The translations under genes were made by a program, and so were the position numbers. The notes beneath the pieces were generated by a model. That model was given only the letters and a program-made list of their open reading frames with translations, ran no database searches and was not told the origin of the DNA. From the NCBI GenBank assembly GCA_046327755.1, contig JAXLXW010000002.1, positions 496,001 to 560,000 on the forward strand: DNA of 64,000 nucleotides, in the 5' to 3' direction. Positions 1 to 8,844 of the stretch are shown here, in pieces. Source of the DNA: SCN-70-22 sp046327755 (lineage in GTDB: Bacteria; Gemmatimonadota; Gemmatimonadetes; Gemmatimonadales; Gemmatimonadaceae). Every line of letters starts with the position of its first letter. Within the stretch, counting starts at the first letter, position 1.

Positions 1-62
1 CCCTCCCGGGACGCGCCACCGCGGTCGCCACATCGCCGTAGCCTCATCACACCACACCGCAG

Positions 63-881
63 ATGCCCGCTCGTCGAAAGGCACCGCCGGCCACGACGCC
101 CAGTCGCGCGCCCAGTCGCGCGCCTGAGGCGCGCACCGCCAAGTCGAGCGCACCACTCGCCAGGCGCAATTCGTCCAAGTCCGCCCCGGTGACGAAGGGC
201 GCGGCCAAGCCAAAGCCGTCGAAGAAGGGCGTGGCGCTGCAGAACGCCACCCCTGCGGCGGCCGCCGAGCTCTATCGGGCACTCGCGGCACTCTACCCGG
301 ACGCACACTGCGAACTCGACTTCCAGTCGCCGTACCAGCTGCTCGCGGCCACGATCCTCAGCGCGCAGTGCACCGACAAGCGCGTGAACATGGTCACGCC
401 GGAGCTGTTCCGTCGTTTCCCCTCGCCCGAGGCCCTCGCCAAGGCGCAGCCCGAGGAGGTCGAGGCGATCATCCGGACCACGGGCTTCTTCCGCGCCAAG
501 GCGAAATCGTTGATCGGCATGGCCGGGGCCATCACCGACCGGCACGGCGGCGAGGTTCCGTCGAGCATGGACGCGCTGGTGGTCCTCCCCGGCGTCGGGC
601 GCAAGACGGCGAACGTCGTCCTCGGCAACGCCTTCGACATCAACGTCGGCGTGGTGGTCGATACGCACGTGGGGCGCCTGGCCAATCGGCTCGGCCTAAC
701 GAGCGACACCGACCCGATCAAGGTGGAGCAGGCGTTGATGCGCCTCTTCCCCCCGGCGCAGTGGACCATGCTCTCGCATCTCCTGATCTGGCACGGCCGG
801 CGCGTCTGTGATGCCCGGAAGCCGCGGTGCGCCGCCTGCCCCGTCGCCGGGCGCTGCCCATCGGCACAGCGCCCCGCCTGA
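63..881 (+). CDS. nth: Endonuclease III (DNA glycosylase/AP lyase)
   Basis: Base-excision repair enzyme that removes oxidised pyrimidines and cleaves the abasic site. The helix-hairpin-helix motif LPGVGRKTANVV lies at about residues 175-186, with the expected catalytic Lys181 and Asp200 (in VVDTHVGR). Four cysteines at 249, 256, 259 and 265 have the C-x6-C-x2-C-x5-C spacing of the [4Fe-4S] cluster loop. At 272 residues it is longer than the usual ~210, because of a 60-residue N-terminal tail rich in Pro, Ala, Ser, Lys and Arg that looks disordered and may bind DNA (inference). The ATG at 63 is the first in frame; a shorter start inside the tail cannot be excluded. Confidence 0.95.
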   Translation: MPARRKAPPATTPSRAPSRAPEARTAKSSAPLARRNSSKSAPVTKGAAKPKPSKKGVALQNATPAAAAELYRALAALYPDAHCELDFQSPYQLLAATILSAQCTDKRVNMVTPELFRRFPSPEALAKAQPEEVEAIIRTTGFFRAKAKSLIGMAGAITDRHGGEVPSSMDALVVLPGVGRKTANVVLGNAFDINVGVVVDTHVGRLANRLGLTSDTDPIKVEQALMRLFPPAQWTMLSHLLIWHGRRVCDARKPRCAACPVAGRCPSAQRPA

Positions 882-1017
882 GCGCAGGCGGCGGGGTGCG
901 CGAGGTCTGCGGGGCCGTCGCCGCGCTCGCGCGGTTGGCGAATCACCGTACGTTGTTAGTTTGCAGGAGGCCATTCACGGCTTCAGCCTTTCACGCCCCC
1001 ACGACTTCTCGTCTGCC

Positions 1018-1476
1018 ATGAAATCCGCCACCATCGTCACCTCGAAGGGGACCCTCACCCTCGAGCTCTACGACACGGAAGCTCCCGCCACGGTCGCCAA
1101 CTTCGAAAAGCTGGCCAACAGCGGCTTCTACGACGGGACCAAGTTCCACCGCGTCATCCCGGAGTTCGTCGTCCAGGGCGGCGACCCGTACTCCAAGGGT
1201 GGCGAGCACGCCAAGGGCCCGGTGGGCACCGGCGGCCCCGGGTGGCGCATCAAGTGCGAAACGGCCGGCAATCCGCACAAGCACGACCTCGGCGCCCTCT
1301 CGATGGCGCATGCCGGAAAGGACACCGGCGGATCGCAGTTCTTCATCGTGCTGAGCCCGGACAACTGCCGCCACTTGAACGGTGTGCACACCGTCTTCGG
1401 CAAGGTCACCGCTGGCCTCGACATCCTGCCGACCATCAAGCAGAATGACGAGATGATCTCCGCTCGCGTCGACTAA
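1018..1476 (+). CDS. Cyclophilin-type peptidyl-prolyl cis-trans isomerase
   Basis: Catalyses cis-trans isomerisation of X-Pro bonds during protein folding. The 152-residue protein has the short bacterial cyclophilin fold: KFHRVIPEFVVQGGDP carries the active-site Arg, and GGSQFFIV and HLNGVHTVFGKV are core family motifs. The frame is open further upstream, but the ATG at 1018 begins exactly where the family begins (MKSATIVTSKGTLTLELY), and upstream codons give low-complexity sequence. No Shine-Dalgarno lies close to it; a GGAGG at 965-969 is too far away. There is no signal peptide, so it is probably cytoplasmic. The 52-residue membrane peptide follows 21 bases downstream. Confidence 0.93.
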   Translation: MKSATIVTSKGTLTLELYDTEAPATVANFEKLANSGFYDGTKFHRVIPEFVVQGGDPYSKGGEHAKGPVGTGGPGWRIKCETAGNPHKHDLGALSMAHAGKDTGGSQFFIVLSPDNCRHLNGVHTVFGKVTAGLDILPTIKQNDEMISARVD

Positions 1477-1497
1477 CCTCCATCTTCGATTCCCGAC

Positions 1498-1656
1498 ATG
1501 TCCCACGAGCACACGAGCGACAAGGGCGCCGCGTTCGCCGGCCTCATCGTCACCGCCGTCGCCCTCTTCGTCATCGCGTTCGGTATCGTGAAGATGACCA
1601 ACGCCAAGTACGCCGGCCACGAAGGCGGCAAGGCCGAGGCGACGCAGGCGCACTAG
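1498..1656 (+). CDS. Small single-pass membrane protein (52 aa)
   Basis: A short reading frame starting at the ATG at 1498 and ending TAG at 1654-1656. The product begins MSHEHTSDKGAAF, has one hydrophobic span (about residues 12-30), then a short hydrophilic tail rich in Lys, Gly, Glu and Ala. It starts 21 bases after the cyclophilin stop and ends before a strong hairpin, so it is likely co-transcribed with it. I recognise no family. The His/Glu-rich N-terminus and single span recall small respiratory or secretion accessory peptides, but that is only resemblance. Confidence 0.6.
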   Translation: MSHEHTSDKGAAFAGLIVTAVALFVIAFGIVKMTNAKYAGHEGGKAEATQAH

Positions 1657-1742
1657 CGCGCCGGTACGCTAACGAGCGAGCACGCTACGGGCGTGTCGCT
1701 CTAGCGACGCACGTTCAATCGCTCGCGCGACCGCGAGCATGA

Positions 1743-1775
1743 AAGTGGCCGCTCCCGCATGTGGGGCGGCCACTT
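1743..1775. terminator. Hairpin between convergent genes
   Basis: A perfect 10-bp inverted repeat (AAGTGGCCGC / GCGGCCACTT) around a 13-base loop. It lies between the small membrane protein gene (plus) and the HAD hydrolase gene (minus), so it can serve both directions. There is no long T run. Confidence 0.7.
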
Positions 1776-1797
1776 GGCGTTTAGGGAGGGGTGAGAC

Positions 1798-2499
1798 TCA
1801 GCCGCGAACCGCGAGACACCAGTCGGCGAGGGTGGCGAAGTCGCGAAAGCGGGAGGTCTGAGGACTCGCGGGCGTTCGCGCGCCAATGATGGCCGCGCGG
1901 CAGCCGGCGGCTGCCGCCACCGCCTCGTCCAGTTCAGGGCGATCTCCTACGTAGACGGTGCGCGACGCCTCCACCCCGAGTTGCCGCATGACGCCCAGAA
2001 GCCCGGTCGGATCCGGCTTCAGCGTTCCGACGGACGGGTGCTGCGCGCACTGGATCACGTCAATCAGTGACGTGATGCCAAGAGCCTCGAGCTTCCCCTC
2101 CGGGGGATAGTCGGAGAGGACGGCGAGACGCAGTCCGGCGGCGCGCAGTCGCTCGAGCGCCGATCGAAGACCGGGGCGGGCCGCGCGGCCGACGGCGGGA
2201 AGCGGGGCACGTTCGAACCAGGCGCTGATCACCGGCGCGAGCTCCCCGGGAGCAACGGCGAGAGTCGCTGCGGCGCGCGTCAGTTGGGCGAGGGCGAGGT
2301 CGGCGTGCCGTTCACCCCGAAGTGACTCATGGGCGTGGCGATAGGCCCGAACGACCCGCAACGCGCGCGTCGTGGCGATCGGCGAACGGACGAGCTGCCC
2401 CGCGAGCCATGGCGCGAAGACTCGTCGCATGCGGGCGGCATCGTACAGCGTTCCGTCCACATCGAGGATGACGGCATCGAGGAATCGCTTGGGGGGCAT
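1798..2499 (-). CDS. HAD-superfamily hydrolase
   Basis: Probable small-molecule phosphatase. Motif I is DVDGTLYD near residue 14 (nucleophile Asp and the +2 Asp), motif II is the Ser of VLSDYP, motif III is the Lys of LKPDP, and motif IV is VGDRPELDE. A helical cap of about 90 residues sits between motifs I and II, as in the phosphoglycolate-phosphatase/YjjG branch. The length of 233 residues fits that branch. The substrate cannot be told from sequence. It is a single gene on the minus strand, convergent with the cyclophilin pair. Confidence 0.85.
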   Translation of the reverse strand: MPPKRFLDAVILDVDGTLYDAARMRRVFAPWLAGQLVRSPIATTRALRVVRAYRHAHESLRGERHADLALAQLTRAAATLAVAPGELAPVISAWFERAPLPAVGRAARPGLRSALERLRAAGLRLAVLSDYPPEGKLEALGITSLIDVIQCAQHPSVGTLKPDPTGLLGVMRQLGVEASRTVYVGDRPELDEAVAAAAGCRAAIIGARTPASPQTSRFRDFATLADWCLAVRG

Positions 2500-2907
2500 G
2501 CGAAGGCGTGCGGAAGGAACGATCGGAGAGTGATCGGACGTCAGTCACGCCGCCGCAAGCCCAAGACATGTGTGGCGGCGGCGCGTGGCTGTGGGAGGGC
2601 GACATCGCTGGTTGGTAGAACCGTGGCGCGCGGAGCCAAGATGCGTGGGCGGGGGGGGCGCGGGAATCGGGGTGTGCTCGGAGCGGGAATTGGGAGCGAC
2701 TGTCGGGTGTGGGGGGGGGCAGTAAGGGCGTGACCGAGCAGGGACAGGTCCGGGTTGGGTCAGGCGGGTGGTAGGGGACGAATGGTTTATGTGGGATCTT
2801 TTCGCTTTGGGAGTTGTGGTGCGTCATGCTAGTAACTTACCGTCCAGTCACTAAACGCTCCCCCCGCGCGCATCCTTCTCACCCTCCCCCTCCCCTCCCC
2901 CGTCCCC
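2500..2907. other. Intergenic region upstream of the TetR gene
   Basis: About 400 bases without a convincing gene, between the HAD hydrolase (minus) and TetR (plus) start codons. It contains G-rich stretches (several runs of 7-9 G at about 2650-2720) and a less GC-rich segment at 2820-2855. Promoters for both divergent genes must lie here. The only ordered element I see is the imperfect palindrome listed separately. Confidence 0.5.
2830..2853. promoter_or_regulatory. Candidate TetR-type operator (imperfect palindrome)
   Basis: TAGTAAC, ten bases, then GTCACTA: a 24-bp inverted repeat with one arm mismatch, in the most AT-rich part of the intergenic region and 54 bases upstream of the TetR start. 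The size and position fit autoregulation by a TetR dimer; that role is inferred. Confidence 0.4.
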
Positions 2908-3636
2908 GTGCCCAACGCCGAGTTCCCGATGAACGCTCCCGCGGACGACATCATCGAGGGATCGACCCACCTCCTGGACGAGCCCCACACCCCGCGCTGG
3001 CGGCGACTTCCCGAAGAACGCCCTCGGCAGATCATCGACGCCGCATTCCAGCTCTTCTCCGATCAGGGGCTCGAGGGCGCACGGCTCGAGGAGATCGCCC
3101 GGCTCGCCGGCGTCTCGAAGGGGACCATCTACCTCTACTTCCCCAGCAAGGAAGAGCTCTTCCGCGCCGTCATAGAGGCCAAGGTCATCTCGGTCATCGA
3201 AGCCGCCGAACAGGACGCGGAACGCCGCTCGGCCGATACCCTCACCGCCGACGAGGAACTCCGTCGCTACATGTCGCGGCAATGGGATCACCTGCGCGCC
3301 CCGACGTACCTGGCGATGTACCGCCTCGTGCACGCCGAGCTCCACCACTTTCCCGACCTCATGCGCTTCTACGGCAACGAGGTCGTCGAGCGATCGCTGC
3401 GCCTGACGGCAACGATCATCGCCCGCGGCGTCGCCCGGCGAGAGTTCGAAGCCGCCGATCCGCTGGTTACGGCGCGACTCGTCGCTTCCATGCTCCTCAC
3501 CCACGCCCTCTGGTACGCACGACGCACGCTGTTCGACTCGAGCATGAGCGACGACGCCGACGCGGTCCGCGACGCCGTCATCGAGTTCGCGCTGCGCTCG
3601 CTGCGTCCAGCGCCGTTGGCCGCCGAGCCGACGTGA
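2908..3636 (+). CDS. TetR/AcrR-family transcriptional regulator
   Basis: A 242-residue repressor-type protein. The N-terminal DNA-binding domain (about residues 36-86) shows the family pattern: RQIIDAAFQLFSDQGLEG, then EEIARLAGVSKGTIYLYFPS with the recognition helix, then KEELFRAV. The C-terminal ligand/dimer domain is all-helical and not specific. The ATG at 2908 is used; an ATG at 2929 is an alternative. It lies directly upstream of the TolC-EmrA-EmrB operon on the same strand, so it probably controls the pump, as AcrR- or EmrR-like local regulators do (inference). Confidence 0.92.
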   Translation: MPNAEFPMNAPADDIIEGSTHLLDEPHTPRWRRLPEERPRQIIDAAFQLFSDQGLEGARLEEIARLAGVSKGTIYLYFPSKEELFRAVIEAKVISVIEAAEQDAERRSADTLTADEELRRYMSRQWDHLRAPTYLAMYRLVHAELHHFPDLMRFYGNEVVERSLRLTATIIARGVARREFEAADPLVTARLVASMLLTHALWYARRTLFDSSMSDDADAVRDAVIEFALRSLRPAPLAAEPT

Positions 3637-3650
3637 CGTTCGCCCAACCG

Positions 3651-3683
3651 TCGCACGACGTTCGCACGACGTTCGCACGACGT
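3651..3683. repeat. Three tandem 11-bp repeats upstream of the efflux operon
   Basis: TCGCACGACGT is repeated exactly three times head to tail, and related ACGACG words continue to about 3719. It lies between the TetR stop and the tolC start. The 11-bp period is close to one helical turn, so it could be a phased protein-binding array. It could also be slippage. Confidence 0.65.
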
Positions 3684-3759
3684 CCGCTCCGAATGTGCAC
3701 GACGCCCACACACGACGCCCGCGCAGGGCGTTGCCTCCACGCTGTCATCGCCCCTCCTG

Positions 3760-5154
3760 ATGTCCGCCTTGCTTCCGCACCGTCCCGCGCGTGTTCCGAC
3801 GCGCGCCGCCGTCCCTGCGTTCGCGCTCGTCGCACTCACAACCTTCGCTTCCGTGCAGGCCTTCGCGCAGGAGACGCCCACCGCCGTTCGCCGGCTCTCG
3901 CTGGGCGAGGTGGTTCGCCTTGCCGCCGAGCGAAACGCCGGCATCGACGTCGCGCGCGCTCGCCTCGCGCAGGCCAACGCGCGCATCCGGCAGCGCCGCG
4001 CGGACCTGTACCCCACCGTCTCAGCTTCGGCGGTCGAAGCCGGACGCACCTTCAACACCGCCACGTTGGGCTTTGCCTTCAAGGGTCCGGACGGCTCCTC
4101 GTTCTTCGACCCGGATGGCGAGGTGCTGGGTCCCGTCATCACGACGGACCTGCGCGCCCGCGTCACCCAGTCGATCTTCGACCCAGGTGCGCGTGCGCGC
4201 CTGCGTGACGCACGTTCGGCCGCATCCGCGACCGGAACCGAGTTTGACGTCGCCGCCGAGCAGGCCGCCGGCGCGGCCGCCACGGGGTACATCCGCCTCC
4301 TGCGTGCCGACGCGCAGGTTGCGGCACGGCGCGCCGACTCGACCCTTGCCGCCGAACTCCTCTCGATCGCGCAGGACCAACTGTCGGCCGGCGTCGGCGT
4401 CGCCCTGGACGTGACGCGTGCGCGCGCGCAGGTGGCGCAGGTACGGGCCCAGCAGGTCGCGGCCCGCCTCGAGCGCGAACGTGCCATGCTCGACCTCGCG
4501 CGCGTCCTCTCCCTCGCGCCAGGTGACGCGATCGCCGCCAGCGACTCCCTGGCAGGGCTCGCCCTTGCGGCTGACGGCATCTCCGACGCAACGCTGGCCG
4601 ACCGCGCCGTCGCGCGCCGACCCGACATCCGCGCGCTCGATGCGCAACTCACCGTGGCATCGGAACGCGAGCGCACCATCCGGCAGGAGACGCTCCCGAC
4701 GCTGTCGGCCTTTGGCGACCGCGGCCCGATTGCGGGCAATGGCACGCCATTCCTCAGCACCTACAACTGGGGGGTGCAGCTGACGGTGCCGATCTTCAGT
4801 GGCTTCCGCACGCAGGGAAAGCTGGAGGAGCAGGCCGCCGTGCGGCAGGAGCTGGAGCTCCGCCGGCACGACCTCGCGCGCCAGGTCGCGCTCGACGTCC
4901 GCGGCGCGCGCGAGGACCTCGCCGCCGCGCGCGACCAGCTCGACGCCGCCAACGAACGCGTCGCGCTCGCCGAACAGGAGCTGGCGCAGGCACGCGACCG
5001 GTTCCGCGCCGGCGTGGCGGGGAACGCCGACGTCGTCACCGCCTCGCTCTCGCTCAACGGCGCGCGCACCCTCGTCATCGACGCCCTCACCGCCTGGCAC
5101 CTCGCCCGTGTCTCGCTGGCCCGCGCGGAAGGCGATGCCCGTTCGCTGCGCTGA
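3760..5154 (+). CDS. TolC-family outer-membrane efflux channel
   Basis: Outer-membrane and periplasmic tunnel component of a tripartite exporter. The 464-residue protein has a signal peptide (hydrophobic span around residues 18-35, ending in FAQE), then two repeats of long amphipathic helices with the family patterns LSLGEVVRLAAERN and YNWGVQLTVPIFSGF. Alanine- and arginine-rich coiled-coil helices make up most of the rest. It is first in the order channel, fusion protein (59 bases later), MFS transporter, as in EmrAB-type operons with their own channel. Confidence 0.9.
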   Translation: MSALLPHRPARVPTRAAVPAFALVALTTFASVQAFAQETPTAVRRLSLGEVVRLAAERNAGIDVARARLAQANARIRQRRADLYPTVSASAVEAGRTFNTATLGFAFKGPDGSSFFDPDGEVLGPVITTDLRARVTQSIFDPGARARLRDARSAASATGTEFDVAAEQAAGAAATGYIRLLRADAQVAARRADSTLAAELLSIAQDQLSAGVGVALDVTRARAQVAQVRAQQVAARLERERAMLDLARVLSLAPGDAIAASDSLAGLALAADGISDATLADRAVARRPDIRALDAQLTVASERERTIRQETLPTLSAFGDRGPIAGNGTPFLSTYNWGVQLTVPIFSGFRTQGKLEEQAAVRQELELRRHDLARQVALDVRGAREDLAAARDQLDAANERVALAEQELAQARDRFRAGVAGNADVVTASLSLNGARTLVIDALTAWHLARVSLARAEGDARSLR

Positions 5155-5213
5155 GCCCGACGCTCCACACGACTTCGCGATCCCCCTCTGACGCCCCAGC
5201 TCCCCTGACCGAT

Positions 5214-6344
5214 ATGTCCACCTCGACCCCTCCGGACACGCGCGCCCCCTCGGCGCCGCCGCCGTCCCCGTCCGCGTCCACCCCTCCCGCGCCTAACGCC
5301 GGAATGACTCGCCAGCGCATCGTCCTCGGAATCGTCGCCATCGCCGCCACCGTCGGCATCGTCTCCGGCGTTCGCGCCTGGAGCTTCGGGCGCTCGCACG
5401 CCTCGACCGATAACGCCCAGGTCGATGGGCACATCATCCCCGTCGTCTCGCGCGTCGGCGGCTTCGTGGCCGAGGTGCGCGTGCGCGACAACGAACGCGT
5501 GAAGGCGGGCGACACGCTCGTCGTGCTCGACGACAGCGAGTTCAGGGTACGCCTCGCCCAGGCCGATGCCGATCTCGAGGCGGCGCGCGCCATCGCGGGC
5601 GGCAAGGGGATTGCGGGACAGTCGCAAACGGTGGTGCGCAGCGCCACCAACCAGCGCGCGGCCCTCGAGGCGCAGGTCGTCTCGGCGCGCGCATCGCTCC
5701 AGAAGGCGCAGTCCGACCTCGGGCGCCTGCAGGAACTCGTCGCCAAGCAGATCGTCTCGCGCCAGCAGCTCGACGCGGCAGAACTCGCGGTGAAGGCCGC
5801 CGCCGCCAACGTCGACGCCACGGAGAAGCAGCTGGCGGGAGCCGCCGCCGGCGTGGACAACGCCGAGGTCGGGACGCGACTCGCGCGCGCGCGCCTCGCC
5901 TCCGCCCAGGCCGTGCGCGACAACGCAGCGTTGCAGCTGAGCTACACGCGCATCGTCGCCCCAAGCGCCGGCTACGTCTCGCGCAAGCAGGTGGAGTCGG
6001 GGCAGCTCGTGCAGGCAGGACAGCCCGTGCTCACGCTCGTGGACGAGAAGGACACGTGGGTCTCCGCGAACTTCAAGGAGACGCAGCTCGCCACGCTGCG
6101 GGTGGGACAGGCCGCCGAGTTCGAGGTCGATGCCTACGACGGCTGCGTCGCCCAGGGAACGGTCGAGTCGCTGAGCGCGGCGACCGGCGCCAAGTTCGCG
6201 CTCATCCCGCCCGACAACGCCACCGGCAACTTCACCAAGGTGGTGCAGCGCGTCCCGGTGCGCGTCGCCATCACCAGGGGGTGCGGCCCCGACCGGCCGC
6301 TGCGCCCCGGGATGTCGGTCACCATCCACGTCGCGACGCGTTAG
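5214..6344 (+). CDS. HlyD/EmrA-family membrane-fusion protein
   Basis: Periplasmic adaptor linking the MFS pump to TolC. It has a cytoplasmic Pro/Ser-rich N-terminus, one membrane span at about residues 37-57, and the EmrA signature STDNAQVDGHIIPVVSRVGGFV at about residues 64-85 (the lipoyl half). A long alpha-hairpin follows, then LSYTRIVAPSAGYVSRK and the beta-barrel portion. The 376-residue length matches EmrA. The stop codon lies in CGTTAGGC and is separated by only four bases from the next start, indicating an operon. Confidence 0.92.
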   Translation: MSTSTPPDTRAPSAPPPSPSASTPPAPNAGMTRQRIVLGIVAIAATVGIVSGVRAWSFGRSHASTDNAQVDGHIIPVVSRVGGFVAEVRVRDNERVKAGDTLVVLDDSEFRVRLAQADADLEAARAIAGGKGIAGQSQTVVRSATNQRAALEAQVVSARASLQKAQSDLGRLQELVAKQIVSRQQLDAAELAVKAAAANVDATEKQLAGAAAGVDNAEVGTRLARARLASAQAVRDNAALQLSYTRIVAPSAGYVSRKQVESGQLVQAGQPVLTLVDEKDTWVSANFKETQLATLRVGQAAEFEVDAYDGCVAQGTVESLSAATGAKFALIPPDNATGNFTKVVQRVPVRVAITRGCGPDRPLRPGMSVTIHVATR

Positions 6345-6348
6345 GCGC

Positions 6349-7959
6349 ATGGCCAGCAGCGCCCTCCCCTCCCCCGCGCCCCGCCTGACGACGGCGGAAT
6401 ACCTGGCGATCGGCGAGGACAAGTACCGCCACAAGTACAAGATCGCCATCGCGGTGACGCTCGCGGCGGTGCTCGAGCTGATCGACACGTCCATCGTCAA
6501 CGTCGCCATCCCCCACATGATGGGGAACCTCGGTGCGACTGTGGACGAGATCACGTGGGTCTCGGTCGGCTACATCGTCGCCAACGTGATCATCATCCCG
6601 ATGTCCGGGTGGCTCTCCGGCTACTTTGGCCGCACGCGCTACCTCACGGGTTCGATCCTTCTCTTCGTGGTGGCGTCATTCTTCTGCGGTGCCTCCACGT
6701 CGTTAGGGATGCTCGTCATGTGGCGCGTGATCCAGGGGATCGGCGGCGGCGCCCTCCTCTCCACGGCCCAGTCGACGCTGTTCGAGGCCTTCCCGCCGCA
6801 CGAAGTCGCGGTCGGGCAGGCGATGTTCGGCATTGGCGTCATGGTCGGCCCCACCATCGGCCCCACGCTCGGCGGATGGATCACCGACAACTACAACTGG
6901 CCCTGGATCTTCTACATCAACATCCCGCTCGGCCTCCTCGCCGCGGCGATGGTGTGGACGTACGTGAAGGACTCGGAGCACCAGGAGCGCGCCTCGACCA
7001 TCGACGGGACGGGGATCTTCCTCCTCGCCGTCTGCATCGGGTCGTTGCAGTGGATGCTCGAGCGCGGTGAGCGCTACGACTGGTTCGAGTCGCGCTTCAT
7101 CACCGCGCTCGGCCTGACGTCGCTCGTCTCCGGCATCCTCCTCATCTGGCGCGAACTCACGATCGAAGAGCCGATCATCAACTTCCGCGTCCTCAAGAGC
7201 CGGCAGCTGTCGGCGGGCGTCGCCTTCGCGTCGATGCTGGGGCTCTCGCTGTACGGCGGGATCTTCGTCCTCCCGATCTTCCTCCAGCAGCTGCACGGGC
7301 TCTCCGCCTCGCAGACCGGCTTCCTCCTCCTCCCGAGCGCCCTCACCTCGGCCTTCGTCATGGCGACGATGAGCCGCATGCGCGGGAAGATCGACGCGCG
7401 CTACACGATCACGATCGGCGCCTTCGGCTTCCTCTGGTCGATGTGGCTCATGTCTCGCCTCACGCTCGACAGCGGTTCCAACGACATCTTCTGGCCCCTC
7501 ATCCTCCGTGGCTTCGCGCTCGGCCTCATCTTCGTCCCGCTCACCAACGCGTCGATGGCCGACCTGCACCCGCGCGATCTCGCGCAGGGGACGGGACTGT
7601 TCAACCTGATGCGCCAACTCGGCGGGTCGTTAGGCATCGCGATCATGGCGACCCTGCTCGGGCGCTGGACCACGGCGCAGCGCGCCATCCTCACCGAGCA
7701 CGTCGGCGCCACCGACCCGGAGACGCTGTCACGGCTGCAGATGCTCACGCGCGGCGCGATGTCCCATGGCGCCACGGCGCTCGAGGCCAAGGCGCAGGCC
7801 GTGGCGATACTCTCGCGCCAGATCGGCGTGCAGGCCAGCGTCATCGGCTTCGCCAAGATCTACCTCCTGAACGGGCTCCTCCTGGTCAGCGCCCTCCCGC
7901 TCCTGCTCATCTGGCGGACCGGGCGCGCCCGCGGCGCCGGCGGCCCCCCCGCCCACTGA
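6349..7959 (+). CDS. DHA2-family MFS drug transporter, EmrB-like
   Basis: Inner-membrane proton-drug antiporter, 536 residues and about 14 predicted spans. Family motifs are visible: LDTSIVNVAIP-like LIDTSIVNVAIP at the end of span 1, SGWLSGYFGRTR (motif A) in the loop after span 2, WRVIQGIGGGAL (motif B) and GPTIGPTLGGWI (motif C of drug:H+ antiporters). It is the last gene of the tolC-emrA-emrB operon under the adjacent TetR gene. Substrate specificity cannot be predicted; known EmrB proteins export hydrophobic toxic compounds. Confidence 0.94.
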   Translation: MASSALPSPAPRLTTAEYLAIGEDKYRHKYKIAIAVTLAAVLELIDTSIVNVAIPHMMGNLGATVDEITWVSVGYIVANVIIIPMSGWLSGYFGRTRYLTGSILLFVVASFFCGASTSLGMLVMWRVIQGIGGGALLSTAQSTLFEAFPPHEVAVGQAMFGIGVMVGPTIGPTLGGWITDNYNWPWIFYINIPLGLLAAAMVWTYVKDSEHQERASTIDGTGIFLLAVCIGSLQWMLERGERYDWFESRFITALGLTSLVSGILLIWRELTIEEPIINFRVLKSRQLSAGVAFASMLGLSLYGGIFVLPIFLQQLHGLSASQTGFLLLPSALTSAFVMATMSRMRGKIDARYTITIGAFGFLWSMWLMSRLTLDSGSNDIFWPLILRGFALGLIFVPLTNASMADLHPRDLAQGTGLFNLMRQLGGSLGIAIMATLLGRWTTAQRAILTEHVGATDPETLSRLQMLTRGAMSHGATALEAKAQAVAILSRQIGVQASVIGFAKIYLLNGLLLVSALPLLLIWRTGRARGAGGPPAH

Positions 7960-8081
7960 TCGCTCGCGAGAGTCTCCCCCTTCTGCGCCACCGGGAGCGC
8001 GCACGGCCGCGCGGTCGGGCGCGGGCTGGGTGCGATGCCCGTCCGGGGGGCGTCGCGACGGCGGAATGGCGCTAGAATTGT

Positions 8082-8105
8082 CGGGCCCCCCGGGAGAGGG
8101 GCCCG
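8082..8105. terminator. GC-rich hairpin after the efflux operon
   Basis: An 8-bp perfect stem (CGGGCCCC / GGGGCCCG) with an 8-base loop, 122 bases after the EmrB stop. No T run follows, so termination is plausible but not certain. Confidence 0.4.
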
Positions 8106-8169
8106 AACGGTTCCCCCCATCGCTCCCTGACCTCCCTGCGCTCACCCTGCTCTCACCCTGCATCGCCCG

Positions 8170-8766
8170 ATGACGCTCCCTACGCGCGACGACGCGCTCG
8201 CCTTGATGCACGACTTCACCCAGAGCGAATCGCTCCGCAAGCACATGTACTCGGTGGAAGCCGCGATGCGCGCCTACGCGACGGAGTTCGGCGAGGACGT
8301 GGAGCGGTGGGGCCTGGCCGGGCTGATGCACGACTTCGACTACGAGAAGTGGCCCAACGCCGACCACGCCGCCGACGCCGAGCACCCGGCCGAGGGCGTG
8401 CGCCTGCTGCGCCAGCGGGGATACCCCGAGGACGTGCTGCAGGCGATCCTTGGTCATGCGCAGTACACCGGCGTCGCGCGCGAATCTCGAATGGCGAAGA
8501 CGCTCTTCGCCGTCGACGAACTCACGGGGCTCATCACGGCGACGGCGCTGGTCAAGCCCAGCAAGAGCGTGCACGACGTTGACGCGCGCTCGGTCCTGAA
8601 GAAGATGAAGGACAAGGCGTTCGCCCGCGGCGTGAGTCGCGACGATGTCGTTAACGGCGCAGCTGAATTGGGCGTCGAACTCGAGCCGCATATCCAGTTC
8701 GTGATCGGCGCCATGCAGGCCAGGGCGGCAGATCTCGGATTGGCCGGGATCCAGCCGTCGGCCTAG
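8170..8766 (+). CDS. HD-domain (HDIG-type) predicted phosphohydrolase
   Basis: A 198-residue metal-dependent phosphohydrolase candidate. The metal ligands of the HD fold are visible: His25 (LRKHMYSVE), His54-Asp55 (GLMHDFDYEKW), His96 (ILGHAQYTG) and an Asp in FAVDELTGLI. The sequence resembles small stand-alone HDIG proteins of bacteria whose substrate is unknown, rather than the HD-GYP or RelA/SpoT types. It precedes the sigma-factor gene on the same strand but with 78 bases between, so co-transcription is uncertain. Confidence 0.85.
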   Translation: MTLPTRDDALALMHDFTQSESLRKHMYSVEAAMRAYATEFGEDVERWGLAGLMHDFDYEKWPNADHAADAEHPAEGVRLLRQRGYPEDVLQAILGHAQYTGVARESRMAKTLFAVDELTGLITATALVKPSKSVHDVDARSVLKKMKDKAFARGVSRDDVVNGAAELGVELEPHIQFVIGAMQARAADLGLAGIQPSA

Positions 8767-8844
8767 GGGCCCCGGGCGGACCGGGAGTTCAACACTGCAC
8801 AGACACGACGCGTTTTAGGGGAGACCACGCTACGCTGAGACATA

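Noticed and set aside
4761..6554. A 597-codon minus-strand frame over the TolC and EmrA-like genes
   Set aside because: It has no recognisable motifs, and its composition is that of an antisense shadow.
8766..8844. A sigma-factor autoregulatory promoter (GGAGTT-like -35) before the ECF gene
   Set aside because: The spacing and -10 element do not match a known ECF class convincingly, and the start codon itself is uncertain.
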